DNA of 57,789 nt from Hydrogenophaga sp. (GTDB lineage: Bacteria > Pseudomonadota > Gammaproteobacteria > Burkholderiales > Burkholderiaceae_C): NCBI RefSeq assembly GCF_026125825.1, contig NZ_JAHCKK010000019.1, positions 1 through 57,789 on the forward strand, in the 5' to 3' direction. The notes below the pieces were generated by a model that saw nothing but the letters and a program-made list of their open reading frames with translations, was not told the DNA's origin and did no database searches. Shown piece after piece: positions 15,824 to 24,202 of the stretch; within the stretch, counting starts at the first letter, position 1; every line of letters begins with the position of its first letter. The translations under genes and the position numbers were made by a program.

Positions 15824-17428
15824 ATGCCGTCAGCCCGTCCCACACAACACAACAACACCCCCAAAGCCTCGTCGACCACCACCATGGGCCCGGCGGACTA
15901 CCTGAAAAAGATCCTGAACGCCCGGGTGTATGACGTCGCCGTGGAATCCGCCCTGGAGCCAGCCAACAACCTGAGCCGACGCTTGCACAACACAGTGCTG
16001 CTCAAGCGGGAAGACCAGCAACCCGTGTTCAGCTTCAAGCTGCGCGGCGCCTACAACAAGATGGCACACCTGTCGCCCGAGCAGCTGAAGAAGGGTGTCA
16101 TCTGTGCCTCGGCGGGCAACCATGCCCAGGGCGTGGCACTGGGTGCGCGCAAACTGGGAACGCGGGCAGTGATCGTGATGCCGACCACCACACCCCAGGT
16201 CAAGATCGACGCCGTTCGCGGCTTTGGCGGCGAAGTGGTGCTGCACGGCGACAGCTATTCCGATGCCTACACCCACTCCCTCACCCTGCAAAAGAAACAG
16301 GGCCTCACCTTCGTGCACCCGTTCGACGATCCTGACGTGATCGCAGGCCAGGGCACGATCGCCATGGAGATCCTGCGCCAGCTGCAGAGCCTGGGCTCGG
16401 ACCACCTGGACGCCGTTTTCGTGGCCATCGGCGGTGGCGGTCTCATCTCGGGCGTGGCCAACTACATCAAGGCCGTGCGCCCCGAAATCAAGGTGATCGG
16501 GGTGCAAACGACCGATTCGGACGCGATGCTGCGCTCTGTCAAGGGCGGAGAGCGGGTCACGCTGGCCGATGTCGGCTTGTTCGCCGACGGCACGGCGGTC
16601 AAACTGGTCGGTGAAGAGACGTTCCGCATCGCGCGCAATCTGGTGGACGAGTACATCACCGTGGACACCGATGCGGTGTGCGCGGCGATCAAGGATGTGT
16701 TCGTGGACACCCGCAGCATTGTCGAGCCCTCGGGCGCCCTGGCGGTGGCCGCCATCAAACAGTACGTGGCCCAGCACAAGACGCGCGGCCAGACCTATGC
16801 CGCCATCCTCTGTGGCGCCAACATGAACTTCGATCGGCTGCGCTTTGTGGCCGAGCGCGCCGAAGTGGGGGAGGAGCGCGAGGCGCTCTTTGCCGTCACC
16901 ATCCCTGAGGAACGCGGCAGCTTCCGCCGCTTCTGCGAAGCGATCGAGAAGCTCCCGGGCGGCCCGCGCAACGTGACCGAGTTCAACTACCGCATCCACG
17001 ACGGCAGCGCGGCCCATGTGTTCGTGGGCCTGACCACCCACGGCAAGGGTGAGTCCGCCAAGATCGCCGCCAATCTGATCCGGCATGGCTTCAAGACCCT
17101 GGACCTCACGCACGACGAACTGGCCAAGGAACACATCCGGCATATGGTGGGCGGGCATTCTCCCCTGGCCCACGACGAGCGACTGCTGCGATTCGTCTTT
17201 CCGGAGCGGCCGGGCGCGTTGCTCAAGTTCCTGAGCCTGATGCGTCCGGGCTGGAACATCAGCCTGTTCCACTACCGAAACCAGGGCGCTGACTACGGCC
17301 GAATCCTGGTCGGGCTTCAGGTGCCGGCAAAGGACCACAAGGCATTCGACAAGTTTCTGGACACGTTGGGGTATCCGTACGTGGAAGAAACCAGCAATCC
17401 GGTGTACCGTCTCTTCCTCAAAAGCTGA
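15824..17428 (+). CDS. ilvA: Threonine ammonia-lyase (threonine dehydratase), biosynthetic long form
   Basis: This 534-residue PLP enzyme deaminates threonine to 2-oxobutanoate, the first committed step to isoleucine. The PLP lysine lies in FSFKLRGAYNKM (about residue 70), the glycine-rich phosphate loop is AIGGGGLISG, and SAGNHAQGVALGAR is the substrate loop. Two ACT-like regulatory domains occupy roughly residues 345-534 (ALFAVTIPEERGSFRRFCEA, then LRFVFPERPGALLKFL), the isoleucine/valine sensing part of the long form. The ATG at 15824 is preceded by GAGGAAT. It probably forms a transcription unit with the CobT-like gene 9 bp downstream. An intrinsic terminator lies just upstream, so expression may depend on read-through. 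Confidence 0.96.
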   Translation: MPSARPTQHNNTPKASSTTTMGPADYLKKILNARVYDVAVESALEPANNLSRRLHNTVLLKREDQQPVFSFKLRGAYNKMAHLSPEQLKKGVICASAGNHAQGVALGARKLGTRAVIVMPTTTPQVKIDAVRGFGGEVVLHGDSYSDAYTHSLTLQKKQGLTFVHPFDDPDVIAGQGTIAMEILRQLQSLGSDHLDAVFVAIGGGGLISGVANYIKAVRPEIKVIGVQTTDSDAMLRSVKGGERVTLADVGLFADGTAVKLVGEETFRIARNLVDEYITVDTDAVCAAIKDVFVDTRSIVEPSGALAVAAIKQYVAQHKTRGQTYAAILCGANMNFDRLRFVAERAEVGEEREALFAVTIPEERGSFRRFCEAIEKLPGGPRNVTEFNYRIHDGSAAHVFVGLTTHGKGESAKIAANLIRHGFKTLDLTHDELAKEHIRHMVGGHSPLAHDERLLRFVFPERPGALLKFLSLMRPGWNISLFHYRNQGADYGRILVGLQVPAKDHKAFDKFLDTLGYPYVEETSNPVYRLFLKS

Positions 17429-17437
17429 CCACCCACC

Positions 17438-18535
17438 ATGGCCCTCGATCCCGTCTTCGAACCGATCACCCGACGGGCGCCCGAGTTACCCGCGAACCTG
17501 AGGCTGCCCCACATCGCGGCGACGACGGACACGCTGCTGGATCACTCGGTGATGCAGCGCCTGGCACCTGAAGGCATGCCGGAGCACTCGCTCGGTCGCA
17601 TGGAAGCCCTTGTGCTGCAGTTGGCGCGCATCCAGCACGGCAGCCCCCTGCCGTTCGATCTGCTGGTTTTCGACTCCCCTCAGCTGGTCGTGTTCGCGGC
17701 CGACCACGGCGTTGCCGATGAGGGCATGTCGGAAATGCCCCAGTCCATGACCTGCGAACACGTCCTGCAACTGCTGCTCGGCGCGGCGCCGGTCAATGCC
17801 CTGGCCCAGATGCACGGATTCGACCTGACGGTGGTCGACGCCGGCGTGGCTTCCCACATCACCCTTCCAGACGACGCCCGGCGCAAAGCGCCACTGCTGC
17901 TGCGCAAGATCGGCTACGGCACCCGCAACCTGATGATGGGCCCGGCCATGTCACAGGCGCAGGCCGTCTCGGCCCTGCACGCGGGCATGGACGTGGTGCG
18001 CCATCTGCCCGGCAACGTGATTGCACTGGGCGACATCGGCGTGGCCAACAACGTCAGCGCCTCCCTGCTGCTCTCCCGCCTGTGTGGCGTGCCGCTGTCC
18101 GATGCCTGCGGGCGCGACGATTTTCATGCCGCAGGGCCTCACGACGACCCGCACCCCCAGCGCATTGAAAAGCTCTCGACTGCCGCCAGCCGCCACCGCA
18201 AGGCGCTGGGGCCGCTGGACGCGCTGGCTGCGCTCGGTGGGTTCGAGATCGCCATGATGGCTGGCGCCATGCTGCAGGCGGCGGCCGAACGGCGGGTGGT
18301 GCTGGTGGATGGGTACGTGGCGAGCGCAGCCGCCCTCGTGGCGCGCGGCCTGGTGCCGGCCGTGGCCGACTACCTGGTGTTTGGCCACCGCTCGGCCGAA
18401 AGCGGACACCGTTTGATGCTGATCCATCTGCAGGCCCAGCCCCTGCTGGACATGGGCATGCGCATGGGCCAGGGCACCGGCGCCCTCCTGGCGTGGCCCC
18501 TGCTGCTCGCGGCGCAGGGATTGCTCGAGCGCTGA
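17438..18535 (+). CDS. cobT: Divergent CobT-like nicotinate-nucleotide:base phosphoribosyltransferase, active site altered
   Basis: This 365-residue homologue of CobT activates 5,6-dimethylbenzimidazole with nicotinate mononucleotide for the lower ligand of cobalamin. The fold is clear: LVVFAADHGVADEG, GPAMSQAQA, LGGFEIAMMAGAMLQAA, GHRSAESGHRLMLIHL. Several key positions differ from classical CobT. The RLGEGSGA motif, which holds the catalytic glutamate (Glu317 in Salmonella), reads RMGQGTGA with Gln near residue 345. The GELGMANTT motif reads GDIGVANNV. The usual glycine-rich segment near residue 220 is replaced by a His/Asp-rich insert. No other cobalamin genes are present. It may be a CobT with another base preference or an inactive paralogue. 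Confidence 0.8.
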   Translation: MALDPVFEPITRRAPELPANLRLPHIAATTDTLLDHSVMQRLAPEGMPEHSLGRMEALVLQLARIQHGSPLPFDLLVFDSPQLVVFAADHGVADEGMSEMPQSMTCEHVLQLLLGAAPVNALAQMHGFDLTVVDAGVASHITLPDDARRKAPLLLRKIGYGTRNLMMGPAMSQAQAVSALHAGMDVVRHLPGNVIALGDIGVANNVSASLLLSRLCGVPLSDACGRDDFHAAGPHDDPHPQRIEKLSTAASRHRKALGPLDALAALGGFEIAMMAGAMLQAAAERRVVLVDGYVASAAALVARGLVPAVADYLVFGHRSAESGHRLMLIHLQAQPLLDMGMRMGQGTGALLAWPLLLAAQGLLER

Positions 18536-18543
18536 GCCCGCGT

Positions 18544-19050
18544 TCAGGGTGGCGTGGCCGTCTCGGGCAAGGTGAGTTCCACCGAGGCCGGCGCTTCCAG
18601 CGAAGGGCCCAGGTGCACCGCCCGGCGCGAGACCGATTGCAGCACCAGCCCGCCGTCCAGCGAGGCCCCGAGGCGGTAGGGCCGTGGCGGCTGACCGTCC
18701 ACCGCAATCAGCGCGGCACCATCCCGGGTACCGACCGCAACCACCCCCAGCAAGCTGTACCGGGGCGGCGCTGCGCTGGCCACCGCACCCGTGGACACGG
18801 CAGCGGGAATCGCGCCCAGCGAGCGGGCCACCGAAGCCGTGTCGACCGCCACCTGAGCGGGCGCCATGGCAGAGACCGGGGTCACGGGCGAGCGGCCCCA
18901 GGCCAGCAACACCCAGTAACCCGCACTGAGCCCCGCCGCCAGCCACAGGAGGCCTGCTGCGATGGTCGGCCCCCGCCGCCCTGCGGTCTGGAGGGCGGCC
19001 GGGCTTTCCATCAGGAAGCCGGAATGGCCGAACGCGGGTGCCTTGTTCAT
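18544..19050 (-). CDS. gspC: Type II secretion system inner-membrane protein GspC
   Basis: This 168-residue bitopic protein has a cytoplasmic N-terminus, one membrane helix (about residues 30-52, IAAGLLWLAAGLSAGYWVLL) and a periplasmic homology region (PRYSLLGVVAVGTRDGAALIAVDGQPPRPYRLG). That region in GspC binds the secretin N0 domain. It is short and lacks a PDZ or coiled-coil C-terminal domain, like the shorter GspC/GspN-type proteins. It is divergent from gspG and converges on cobT with 8 bp between stops. Assignment rests on the HR-domain pattern and on the adjacent complete gsp set. Confidence 0.85.
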   Translation of the reverse strand: MNKAPAFGHSGFLMESPAALQTAGRRGPTIAAGLLWLAAGLSAGYWVLLAWGRSPVTPVSAMAPAQVAVDTASVARSLGAIPAAVSTGAVASAAPPRYSLLGVVAVGTRDGAALIAVDGQPPRPYRLGASLDGGLVLQSVSRRAVHLGPSLEAPASVELTLPETATPP

Positions 19051-19134
19051 ATGGGCGCATTATGATCGACGACCACCGGTTTCCGGCCTTGCCCTTGAGG
19101 ACCTTTCACAGGCCCTTGTTCGCGGGAGATTGAT

Positions 19135-19605
19135 TTGCCACACCTGACCACCCCCACCCTGCGCACGCCGGCCTTCGCGGCTCGCCTGGCCCGCCACCTG
19201 CAACGCGGCTTCACCCTGATCGAACTCATGGTGGTGCTGGTCATCATCGGCGTGCTCGCTGCGCTGATCGTGCCCAACGTGCTGGACCGCGCCGACGATG
19301 CGCGCGTGACCGCCGCCAAGACCGACGTCAACAACCTGATGCAGGCGCTCAAGCTCTACCGCCTGGACAACCAGCGCTACCCGACGAATGAGCAGGGCCT
19401 CAACGCTCTGGTGGCCAAGCCGACCGCCGGCCCCGTGCCGCCGAACTGGCGCCCATACCTCGACAAACTGCCGGGCGACCCCTGGGGCCGTCCCTACCAG
19501 TACATCAACCCCGGCCTGAGGGGCGAAGTGGACGTGCTGTCGCTCGGTGCCGACGGGCAGGCCGGCGGCGAAGGCAAGGATGCCGATATCGGCAGCTGGC
19601 AGTGA
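19135..19605 (+). CDS. gspG: Type II secretion major pseudopilin GspG
   Basis: This 156-residue major pseudopilin has a class III prepilin leader ending in QRG before FTLIELMVVLVIIGVLAAL, with the invariant Glu5. The C-terminal part (PTNEQGLNALVAKPT, DPWGRPYQYINPG, VDVLSLGADGQAGGEGKDADIGSW) is diagnostic for GspG and contains the calcium-site loop. The start is a TTG at 19135, with GGGAG seven bases upstream; no ATG lies before the leader. A prepilin peptidase (GspO/PilD) must cleave it; none is encoded here. It is the first gene of the gspG-F run. Confidence 0.95.
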   Translation: MPHLTTPTLRTPAFAARLARHLQRGFTLIELMVVLVIIGVLAALIVPNVLDRADDARVTAAKTDVNNLMQALKLYRLDNQRYPTNEQGLNALVAKPTAGPVPPNWRPYLDKLPGDPWGRPYQYINPGLRGEVDVLSLGADGQAGGEGKDADIGSWQ

Positions 19606-19723
19606 GCATTCCCCCGCGCTCTGCAGTTGCGCGGGACGGCGCCCAGCGAGAGGGCCGGCCTTGCCGCGGGCGGGCCTGCACGGCGCCCGCCCACCTCACG
19701 CAGACAGCGCGGTTGCACTGATC

Positions 19724-20173
19724 ATGGCCAGCAAGGCGCGCGGCTTCACCCTGCTCGAACTCATGGTGGTGCTGGTGATCGTGGCCTTCGCCACCGCCGG
19801 TGTGACCGTGGCAATGCGCGACGACGGCGCCACCCGACTGGAGCGGGAGGGCCTGCGGCTGACTGCCATGCTCGAATCTGCCCGCGCCCAATCGCGCACG
19901 AGCGGGCTGCCGGTGGTCTGGCGCAGCCTGCCGCAAGGCTTTGAGTTCATCGGCCTGCCGACCCAGGCCAGAGGCTCGCTCGCCGGGCCGCGACCCTGGC
20001 TCAACCAGGACACGCAGGCCCAGGTGCTGCAGCCACCCGGGGCACAGACCCTGGTGCTGGGACCCGAGCCGCTGATCGCGGCACAGCGGGTGATGCTGGT
20101 CCAGGGGGACCGCCGCATCACGCTCGGTACCGACGGGCTTTCGCCCTTCACCGTGCTGGCTGCCACGCCATGA
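19724..20173 (+). CDS. gspH: Type II secretion minor pseudopilin GspH
   Basis: This 149-residue minor pseudopilin starts MASKARG/FTLLELMVVLVIVAF, with prepilin peptidase cleavage after the Gly. The rest is poorly conserved, as usual for GspH, with RLEREGLRLTAMLESARAQSRTSGLPVVW matching the family's first helix and strand. An earlier in-frame start would give a long extension before the leader and is rejected. It overlaps gspI by 4 bp. About 118 bp separate it from gspG, with no gene or terminator evident. Confidence 0.9.
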   Translation: MASKARGFTLLELMVVLVIVAFATAGVTVAMRDDGATRLEREGLRLTAMLESARAQSRTSGLPVVWRSLPQGFEFIGLPTQARGSLAGPRPWLNQDTQAQVLQPPGAQTLVLGPEPLIAAQRVMLVQGDRRITLGTDGLSPFTVLAATP

Positions 20174-20538
20174 GGCACCTGCGCGGCTTCACCCTGATCG
20201 AGGTGCTCGTCGCCCTCGCGGTGGTCGCCATCACCTTGGCCGCCGGGCTGCAGGCCACCGGCGCGCTCACCCGCGCATCTGGCCGCCAAAGCGATCAATG
20301 GCTCGCTCAACTCTGCGCCGAGAACGAACTCACCCGCCTTCGCCTGCAGCGCCAGTTGCCCGGTACGGGCGACACCGACAGCGTGTGCACGCAGGCCGGC
20401 CGTGAAATGCGCGTGCGCCTGTCGGTGCTGCCCACGCCCAATCCGAACTTCCGGCGCGTGGACACGGTCGTCGAAGCCGCCGTCGATGGGGTGAGCGTGC
20501 GCCTGCTCAGCCTCTCCACCGTGATGGGCCGGTATTGA
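20170..20538 (+). CDS. gspI: Type II secretion minor pseudopilin GspI
   Basis: This 122-residue pseudopilin has a very short leader, MRHLRG/FTLIEVLVALAVVAITLAAG, followed by the GspI-type body (WLAQLCAENELTRLRL ... PNFRRVDTVVEA). GspI, J and K form the tip of the pseudopilus with GspH. It overlaps gspH by ATGA at its start, and the end lies 5 bp before the preferred gspJ start, indicating one polycistronic message. Confidence 0.92.
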   Translation: MRHLRGFTLIEVLVALAVVAITLAAGLQATGALTRASGRQSDQWLAQLCAENELTRLRLQRQLPGTGDTDSVCTQAGREMRVRLSVLPTPNPNFRRVDTVVEAAVDGVSVRLLSLSTVMGRY

Positions 20539-20543
20539 GCATC

Positions 20544-21275
20544 ATGAAACACGAGCGCGGATTCACCCTCGTCGAGTTGCTGGTGGCCATCGTCGTGATG
20601 TCCATGCTCGCGCTGCTGAGCTGGCGCTCGCTCGACGGCATGACGCGCACGCAGAAAATCACCCAGCAGCGCGCCGACGACCTGTTGCGCATGCAGGCCG
20701 CCATGGGCCAATGGGCCGCCGACCTGGACGCGCTGATCGACACCGGCGAAGTCAACGCGCTCGACTTCAACGGCCAGGTGCTGCGCATGACGCGGCGCGA
20801 CAGCGGCGAAACCGGCCTGGACAGCCGTGGCATCCGCGTCGTGGCCTGGGCGCGTCTGACCGGCGTGGCCCTCGCAGGCCTGCCGCAGATTTCATCGAGC
20901 ATCAACGCCAGCGGCCAATGGGTGCGCTGGCAGTCCGGCCCCTTGTTGAGGCGCGACGAACTGGCGCGCGCATGGCAACGCGCTGGCGAATGGGGCCGCG
21001 GCACCCTGCCCTCCCAGGCGGGCAATGCCAGCGCCGACAGCGCCATTGCCCTGCTCGGCATCGACAACTGGCAGCTGTTCTACCACCGGGGAGAAACCTG
21101 GGGCAACCCGCAGTCGTCCACGGGCAATGAAGAGCCTGTGGGCGGGCCCGAGGGCGCACGCACCGGCAGCGTGCCCAATGGCGTGCGCCTGGAACTCGTG
21201 CTGGGCACCGGTGAGGGCCTCAGTGGCAGCCTGGTGCGCGACTGGGTCCGCCCGACCCTGGAAGCGGGGCGCTGA
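20544..21275 (+). CDS. gspJ: Type II secretion minor pseudopilin GspJ
   Basis: This 243-residue pseudopilin starts MKHERG/FTLVELLVAIVVMSMLALLSW. The body contains RADDLLRMQAAMGQWAADLDAL and the C-terminal VRLELVLGTGEGLSGSLVRDWVRP typical of GspJ. I prefer the ATG at 20544 over the TTG at 20535 that overlaps the gspI stop; both keep the same cleavage site. The stop overlaps the gspK start (TGATG), so the two are probably translated together. Confidence 0.9.
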   Translation: MKHERGFTLVELLVAIVVMSMLALLSWRSLDGMTRTQKITQQRADDLLRMQAAMGQWAADLDALIDTGEVNALDFNGQVLRMTRRDSGETGLDSRGIRVVAWARLTGVALAGLPQISSSINASGQWVRWQSGPLLRRDELARAWQRAGEWGRGTLPSQAGNASADSAIALLGIDNWQLFYHRGETWGNPQSSTGNEEPVGGPEGARTGSVPNGVRLELVLGTGEGLSGSLVRDWVRPTLEAGR

Positions 21276-22252
21276 TGAATCCTCTGCGCCGGCAACAACG
21301 AGGCGCCGCGCTGCTGCTGGCCATGCTCGTCGTCACGCTGGTGGCCACCCTGGCCTCGGCCGCGCTCTGGCAGCAATGGCGCTCTGCCGAGGTCGAGCAG
21401 GCGGAGCGTCGCCGGGTGCAGGCCGGCTGGGTGCTCACTGGCGCGCTCGACTGGGCGCGCCTGATCCTGCGCGAGGACGCACGCGACAACCAGAGCAGCG
21501 GCAACGCCGACCACCTGGGCGAGCCCTGGGCCATGCCGCTGGAAGAGGCACGCCTTTCCAGTTTTCTCGCCGCCGACAAGAGCAACAACACCGACGGCAT
21601 GCTGGAGGCCTTTCTCTCGGGCGAGGTGATCGACATGCAGTCGCGCATGAATTTCATGAACGTGGTGCGAACCGTCGGCGCGGGCGCCCAGGCCAAGGTC
21701 GAACTCTCCGAAGCCGACATGCGCAGCTTCGCCAAGCTGTACGAGCAACTCGGGCTGCCTGTGTCGGAACTCAACGCCGCCGCCAACGAGCTTCGCACCT
21801 CCATGAGCCTTGCGCTGAGCGACCCCCTGCCCTCCCGCACCGCCCTGTTGCCTCGCAAGTACGCGCAGCTGGGCTGGCTGGGCATCAGCCGCAACAGCCT
21901 GGCCGTGCTCGAGCCCCACGTCACCGTGCTGCCCACCCGCTCCACGCTCAACCTCAACACGGCCAGCGCCCAGGCCATCTGCGCCAGCGTGCCAGGCCTG
22001 GACATGGCGCAGGCCCGGCAAATTACCAGCGCCCGAGCGCGCGAACCGTTCAAAAGCCTGGCCGATGCCAGCGCCGTGGTGCCCGCCATGACGGGTCAAC
22101 TGTCTGATCTGTACCACGGAGTGCGCAGCAACCACTTCGAGGTGCGCGGGCGCCTGAGGCTCGACGACACCATCATCGAAGAGCGCTCTCTCGTCGTGCG
22201 AAACAACCTCGACGTGCGGGTGAACTGGCGCGAGCGCTTCGCCCGGCGCTGA
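21275..22252 (+). CDS. gspK: Type II secretion pseudopilin-tip protein GspK
   Basis: This 325-residue large minor pseudopilin has the leader MNPLRRQQRG/AALLLAMLVVTLVATLA and lacks the Glu5 of other pseudopilins, as GspK characteristically does. Visible markers are SRMNFMNVVRT, LNLNTASAQAICASVPGLDMAQARQI (the helix-hairpin-helix-like region) and VRSNHFEVRGRLRLDDTIIEERSLV. It caps the pseudopilus with GspI/J. A 103-bp gap follows before gspL. Confidence 0.93.
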   Translation: MNPLRRQQRGAALLLAMLVVTLVATLASAALWQQWRSAEVEQAERRRVQAGWVLTGALDWARLILREDARDNQSSGNADHLGEPWAMPLEEARLSSFLAADKSNNTDGMLEAFLSGEVIDMQSRMNFMNVVRTVGAGAQAKVELSEADMRSFAKLYEQLGLPVSELNAAANELRTSMSLALSDPLPSRTALLPRKYAQLGWLGISRNSLAVLEPHVTVLPTRSTLNLNTASAQAICASVPGLDMAQARQITSARAREPFKSLADASAVVPAMTGQLSDLYHGVRSNHFEVRGRLRLDDTIIEERSLVVRNNLDVRVNWRERFARR

Positions 22253-22355
22253 AACGGCGTGTCTTCCTGGTGCACATCAGGCCCCTGAGAGTCATCCAGG
22301 GTCTCTAGAATGAGAGATTCGTTGCCCTGTAACACCTTCGCATGACCGCATCACC

Positions 22356-23663
22356 GTGCTGATCGTCACTCCCTCGGACTTCTCCGCTGCGCCCCCGGCG
22401 GGACCCACGGCCCTTTTCGACTGGGCCACGTCCACCAATGGCCAGCAGATCACCGACCACGGTCAATGCGCGGCCGCGCTGCTGCCACGGGATGACGACG
22501 TGGTGCTCGTGCTGCCACCGCGCGCCGTCTCCTGGCACCGGGTTGCCTTGCCCAAGGTCGCCACGGCGCGCCTGCGGGCCGCCCTCGAAGGCCTGCTCGA
22601 AGACCGCCTGCTGGCCGACACGGCCGACCTGCACTTCGCCCTGGAGCCCGGCGGCCGTTCGGGCCAGACGGTGTGGGTCGCCGCCTGCCACAAGGTCTGG
22701 CTGCGCGGCTGGCTGCAGATCCTTGAGGGCGCGGCACGCCCGGCCGGGCGCATCGCGCCGGCCCTGTGGCCGCTGGTGCCCTCTGAAGCGCCTGGCGCCA
22801 CGCCGGGTGCCTCGCGCAGCTTTGCACTGGACGTCCCCTCCAACATCCACTGGGCCTACAACGAGAACGGTGAGATCTGGCTGGGCAGCGCCGGCCTGCT
22901 TGGCGTGAGCTGCACGCCGCTGCGCGAGACCCCCCTGGGCCACGGCACGGCGGGCGACATGGTCGTGACCGCCCTCATGCCGCCGGCCAGCGATGCGCCG
23001 GGCGAGCCCGGTGCATACGATGTCTGGCTGGCCGACCCCACTGTGGCGGGGCAGGCGGAGCAGATGCTGCAGCAGCGCTTTGAACTCGTCGCCCAGCCCG
23101 CTTGGCTGCTGCGCTGCGCCCAGTCCGACTGGAACCTGGCGCAGTTCGACCTCAGCCTCTCGGCGGGCGCACGGCGCGGCCAGCGGCTCAAGCGCAGCTT
23201 GCGGCAATGGCGCAACGCCCCGGCCTGGCGGCCGGCGCGCTGGGGCCTGGCAGCGCTGGTGGGCGTGCAGCTGGTCGGCCTGAACGCCGCCGCCTGGCAC
23301 GAGCGCAGCGGCCTGGAGGCCAAGCAGAAAGCGGTGGTGCAGACCCTGCAGAAAAGCTTCCCACAGGTGACCCTGGTGCTTGACGCACCCGTGCAGATGC
23401 AGCGCGAGGTCGCCCGTCTGCAACAGGCCACCGGCGCCCTCTCCGAAGGCGACCTGGAAACCCTGCTGGCGGCGATCGACCAGGCTTCGGCAGGCGAAGC
23501 CCTGCTGCCGTCCACCATCGCGTACAGCACAGGCGAAGGCCGTTTCTCCGGCTGGCGCGCCACCCAGGACCAATTGCGCGCCCTGCAACAGTCGCTGCAG
23601 AACAGCGGCTGGCGGGTGCGTTTCGATGGCAATGAGCTGGCCCTGCGCCCGCCGGAACCCTGA
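22356..23663 (+). CDS. gspL: Type II secretion inner-membrane platform protein GspL
   Basis: This 435-residue bitopic protein has a cytoplasmic actin-like domain (residues 1 to about 285) that binds GspE (VLPPRAVSWHRVALPK, RLRAALEGLLEDRLL). One membrane helix follows near residues 290-310, then a periplasmic ferredoxin-like domain (VRFDGNEL at the end). The only reasonable start is the GTG at 22356, without a clear Shine-Dalgarno; an ATG slightly upstream is out of frame. gspM begins 3 bp after its stop. Confidence 0.9.
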   Translation: MLIVTPSDFSAAPPAGPTALFDWATSTNGQQITDHGQCAAALLPRDDDVVLVLPPRAVSWHRVALPKVATARLRAALEGLLEDRLLADTADLHFALEPGGRSGQTVWVAACHKVWLRGWLQILEGAARPAGRIAPALWPLVPSEAPGATPGASRSFALDVPSNIHWAYNENGEIWLGSAGLLGVSCTPLRETPLGHGTAGDMVVTALMPPASDAPGEPGAYDVWLADPTVAGQAEQMLQQRFELVAQPAWLLRCAQSDWNLAQFDLSLSAGARRGQRLKRSLRQWRNAPAWRPARWGLAALVGVQLVGLNAAAWHERSGLEAKQKAVVQTLQKSFPQVTLVLDAPVQMQREVARLQQATGALSEGDLETLLAAIDQASAGEALLPSTIAYSTGEGRFSGWRATQDQLRALQQSLQNSGWRVRFDGNELALRPPEP

Positions 23664-23665
23664 CC

Positions 23666-24202
23666 ATGGCCACCGCCCCATCCTCCCCCACGCCCCTCGC
23701 CAGGCTCACCCTGGCCCTCTCGGTGGCGCTGGCCCGCCTCTCGTCCCGCGAGCGCAACGCCGTGACCATCGCCGCCTGGGTGATCGGCGCTGGCCTGGTG
23801 TGGTGGGTGGCCATCGCCCCCGCCCTGGACACGCTGCGCCAGGCCCCCGCGCGCCATGCCCGGCTCGACGCCCAGCTCGCGCAGATGCAACGCATGGCCG
23901 CCACCGCCGAAACCCTTCGCAGCCAGAGCACCGCCCAGCCTCCGGGGCGCGACGAGGTGCTTCGAGCCACCGAAACCGCCACCAACGGCCTGTCAGGCAC
24001 CGGCCAGCTCTCGGTGCTGGGCGAGCGCGCCACGCTGACCCTGCGCAACACCCCCCCCGAGGCCCTGGCCCAGTGGTTGGCCCAGGTGCGCATCAACGCC
24101 CGCCTTCTGCCGGTGGACAGCCAGATCCACCGCGAACCCGGCAGCCCCGGCTGGAGCGGCACCATCGTTCTCACCGGCCCAGGCCTGGGTGGGTCGCCAT
24201 GA
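23666..24202 (+). CDS. gspM: Type II secretion inner-membrane protein GspM
   Basis: This 178-residue protein has a short cytoplasmic N-terminus, a membrane helix at about residues 34-52 (VTIAAWVIGAGLVWWVAIAP), a coiled-coil segment (HARLDAQLAQMQRMAATAETLRS) and a small periplasmic ferredoxin-like domain with the motif ALAQWLAQVR. GspM partners with GspL to form the assembly platform. It overlaps gspN by ATGA. Confidence 0.9.
   Translation: MATAPSSPTPLARLTLALSVALARLSSRERNAVTIAAWVIGAGLVWWVAIAPALDTLRQAPARHARLDAQLAQMQRMAATAETLRSQSTAQPPGRDEVLRATETATNGLSGTGQLSVLGERATLTLRNTPPEALAQWLAQVRINARLLPVDSQIHREPGSPGWSGTIVLTGPGLGGSP

Noticed and set aside
15676-15933. Open frame through the ilvA leader as a leader peptide gene
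   Set aside because: The reading frame crosses the terminator and the ilvA start and is not enriched in Ile, Val, Leu or Thr codons, so it does not look like a classical attenuator peptide.
15830-17338. 502-residue open frame antisense to ilvA
   Set aside because: ilvA is unmistakable on the plus strand; the opposite frame is His/Gly/Asp-rich and featureless.
19135-22252. The pseudopilin cluster as type IV pilus genes
   Set aside because: Presence of GspC, GspK, GspL, GspM, GspN and the GspG-type C-terminus identifies a type II secretion system; no pilT, pilB or pilM genes are present.
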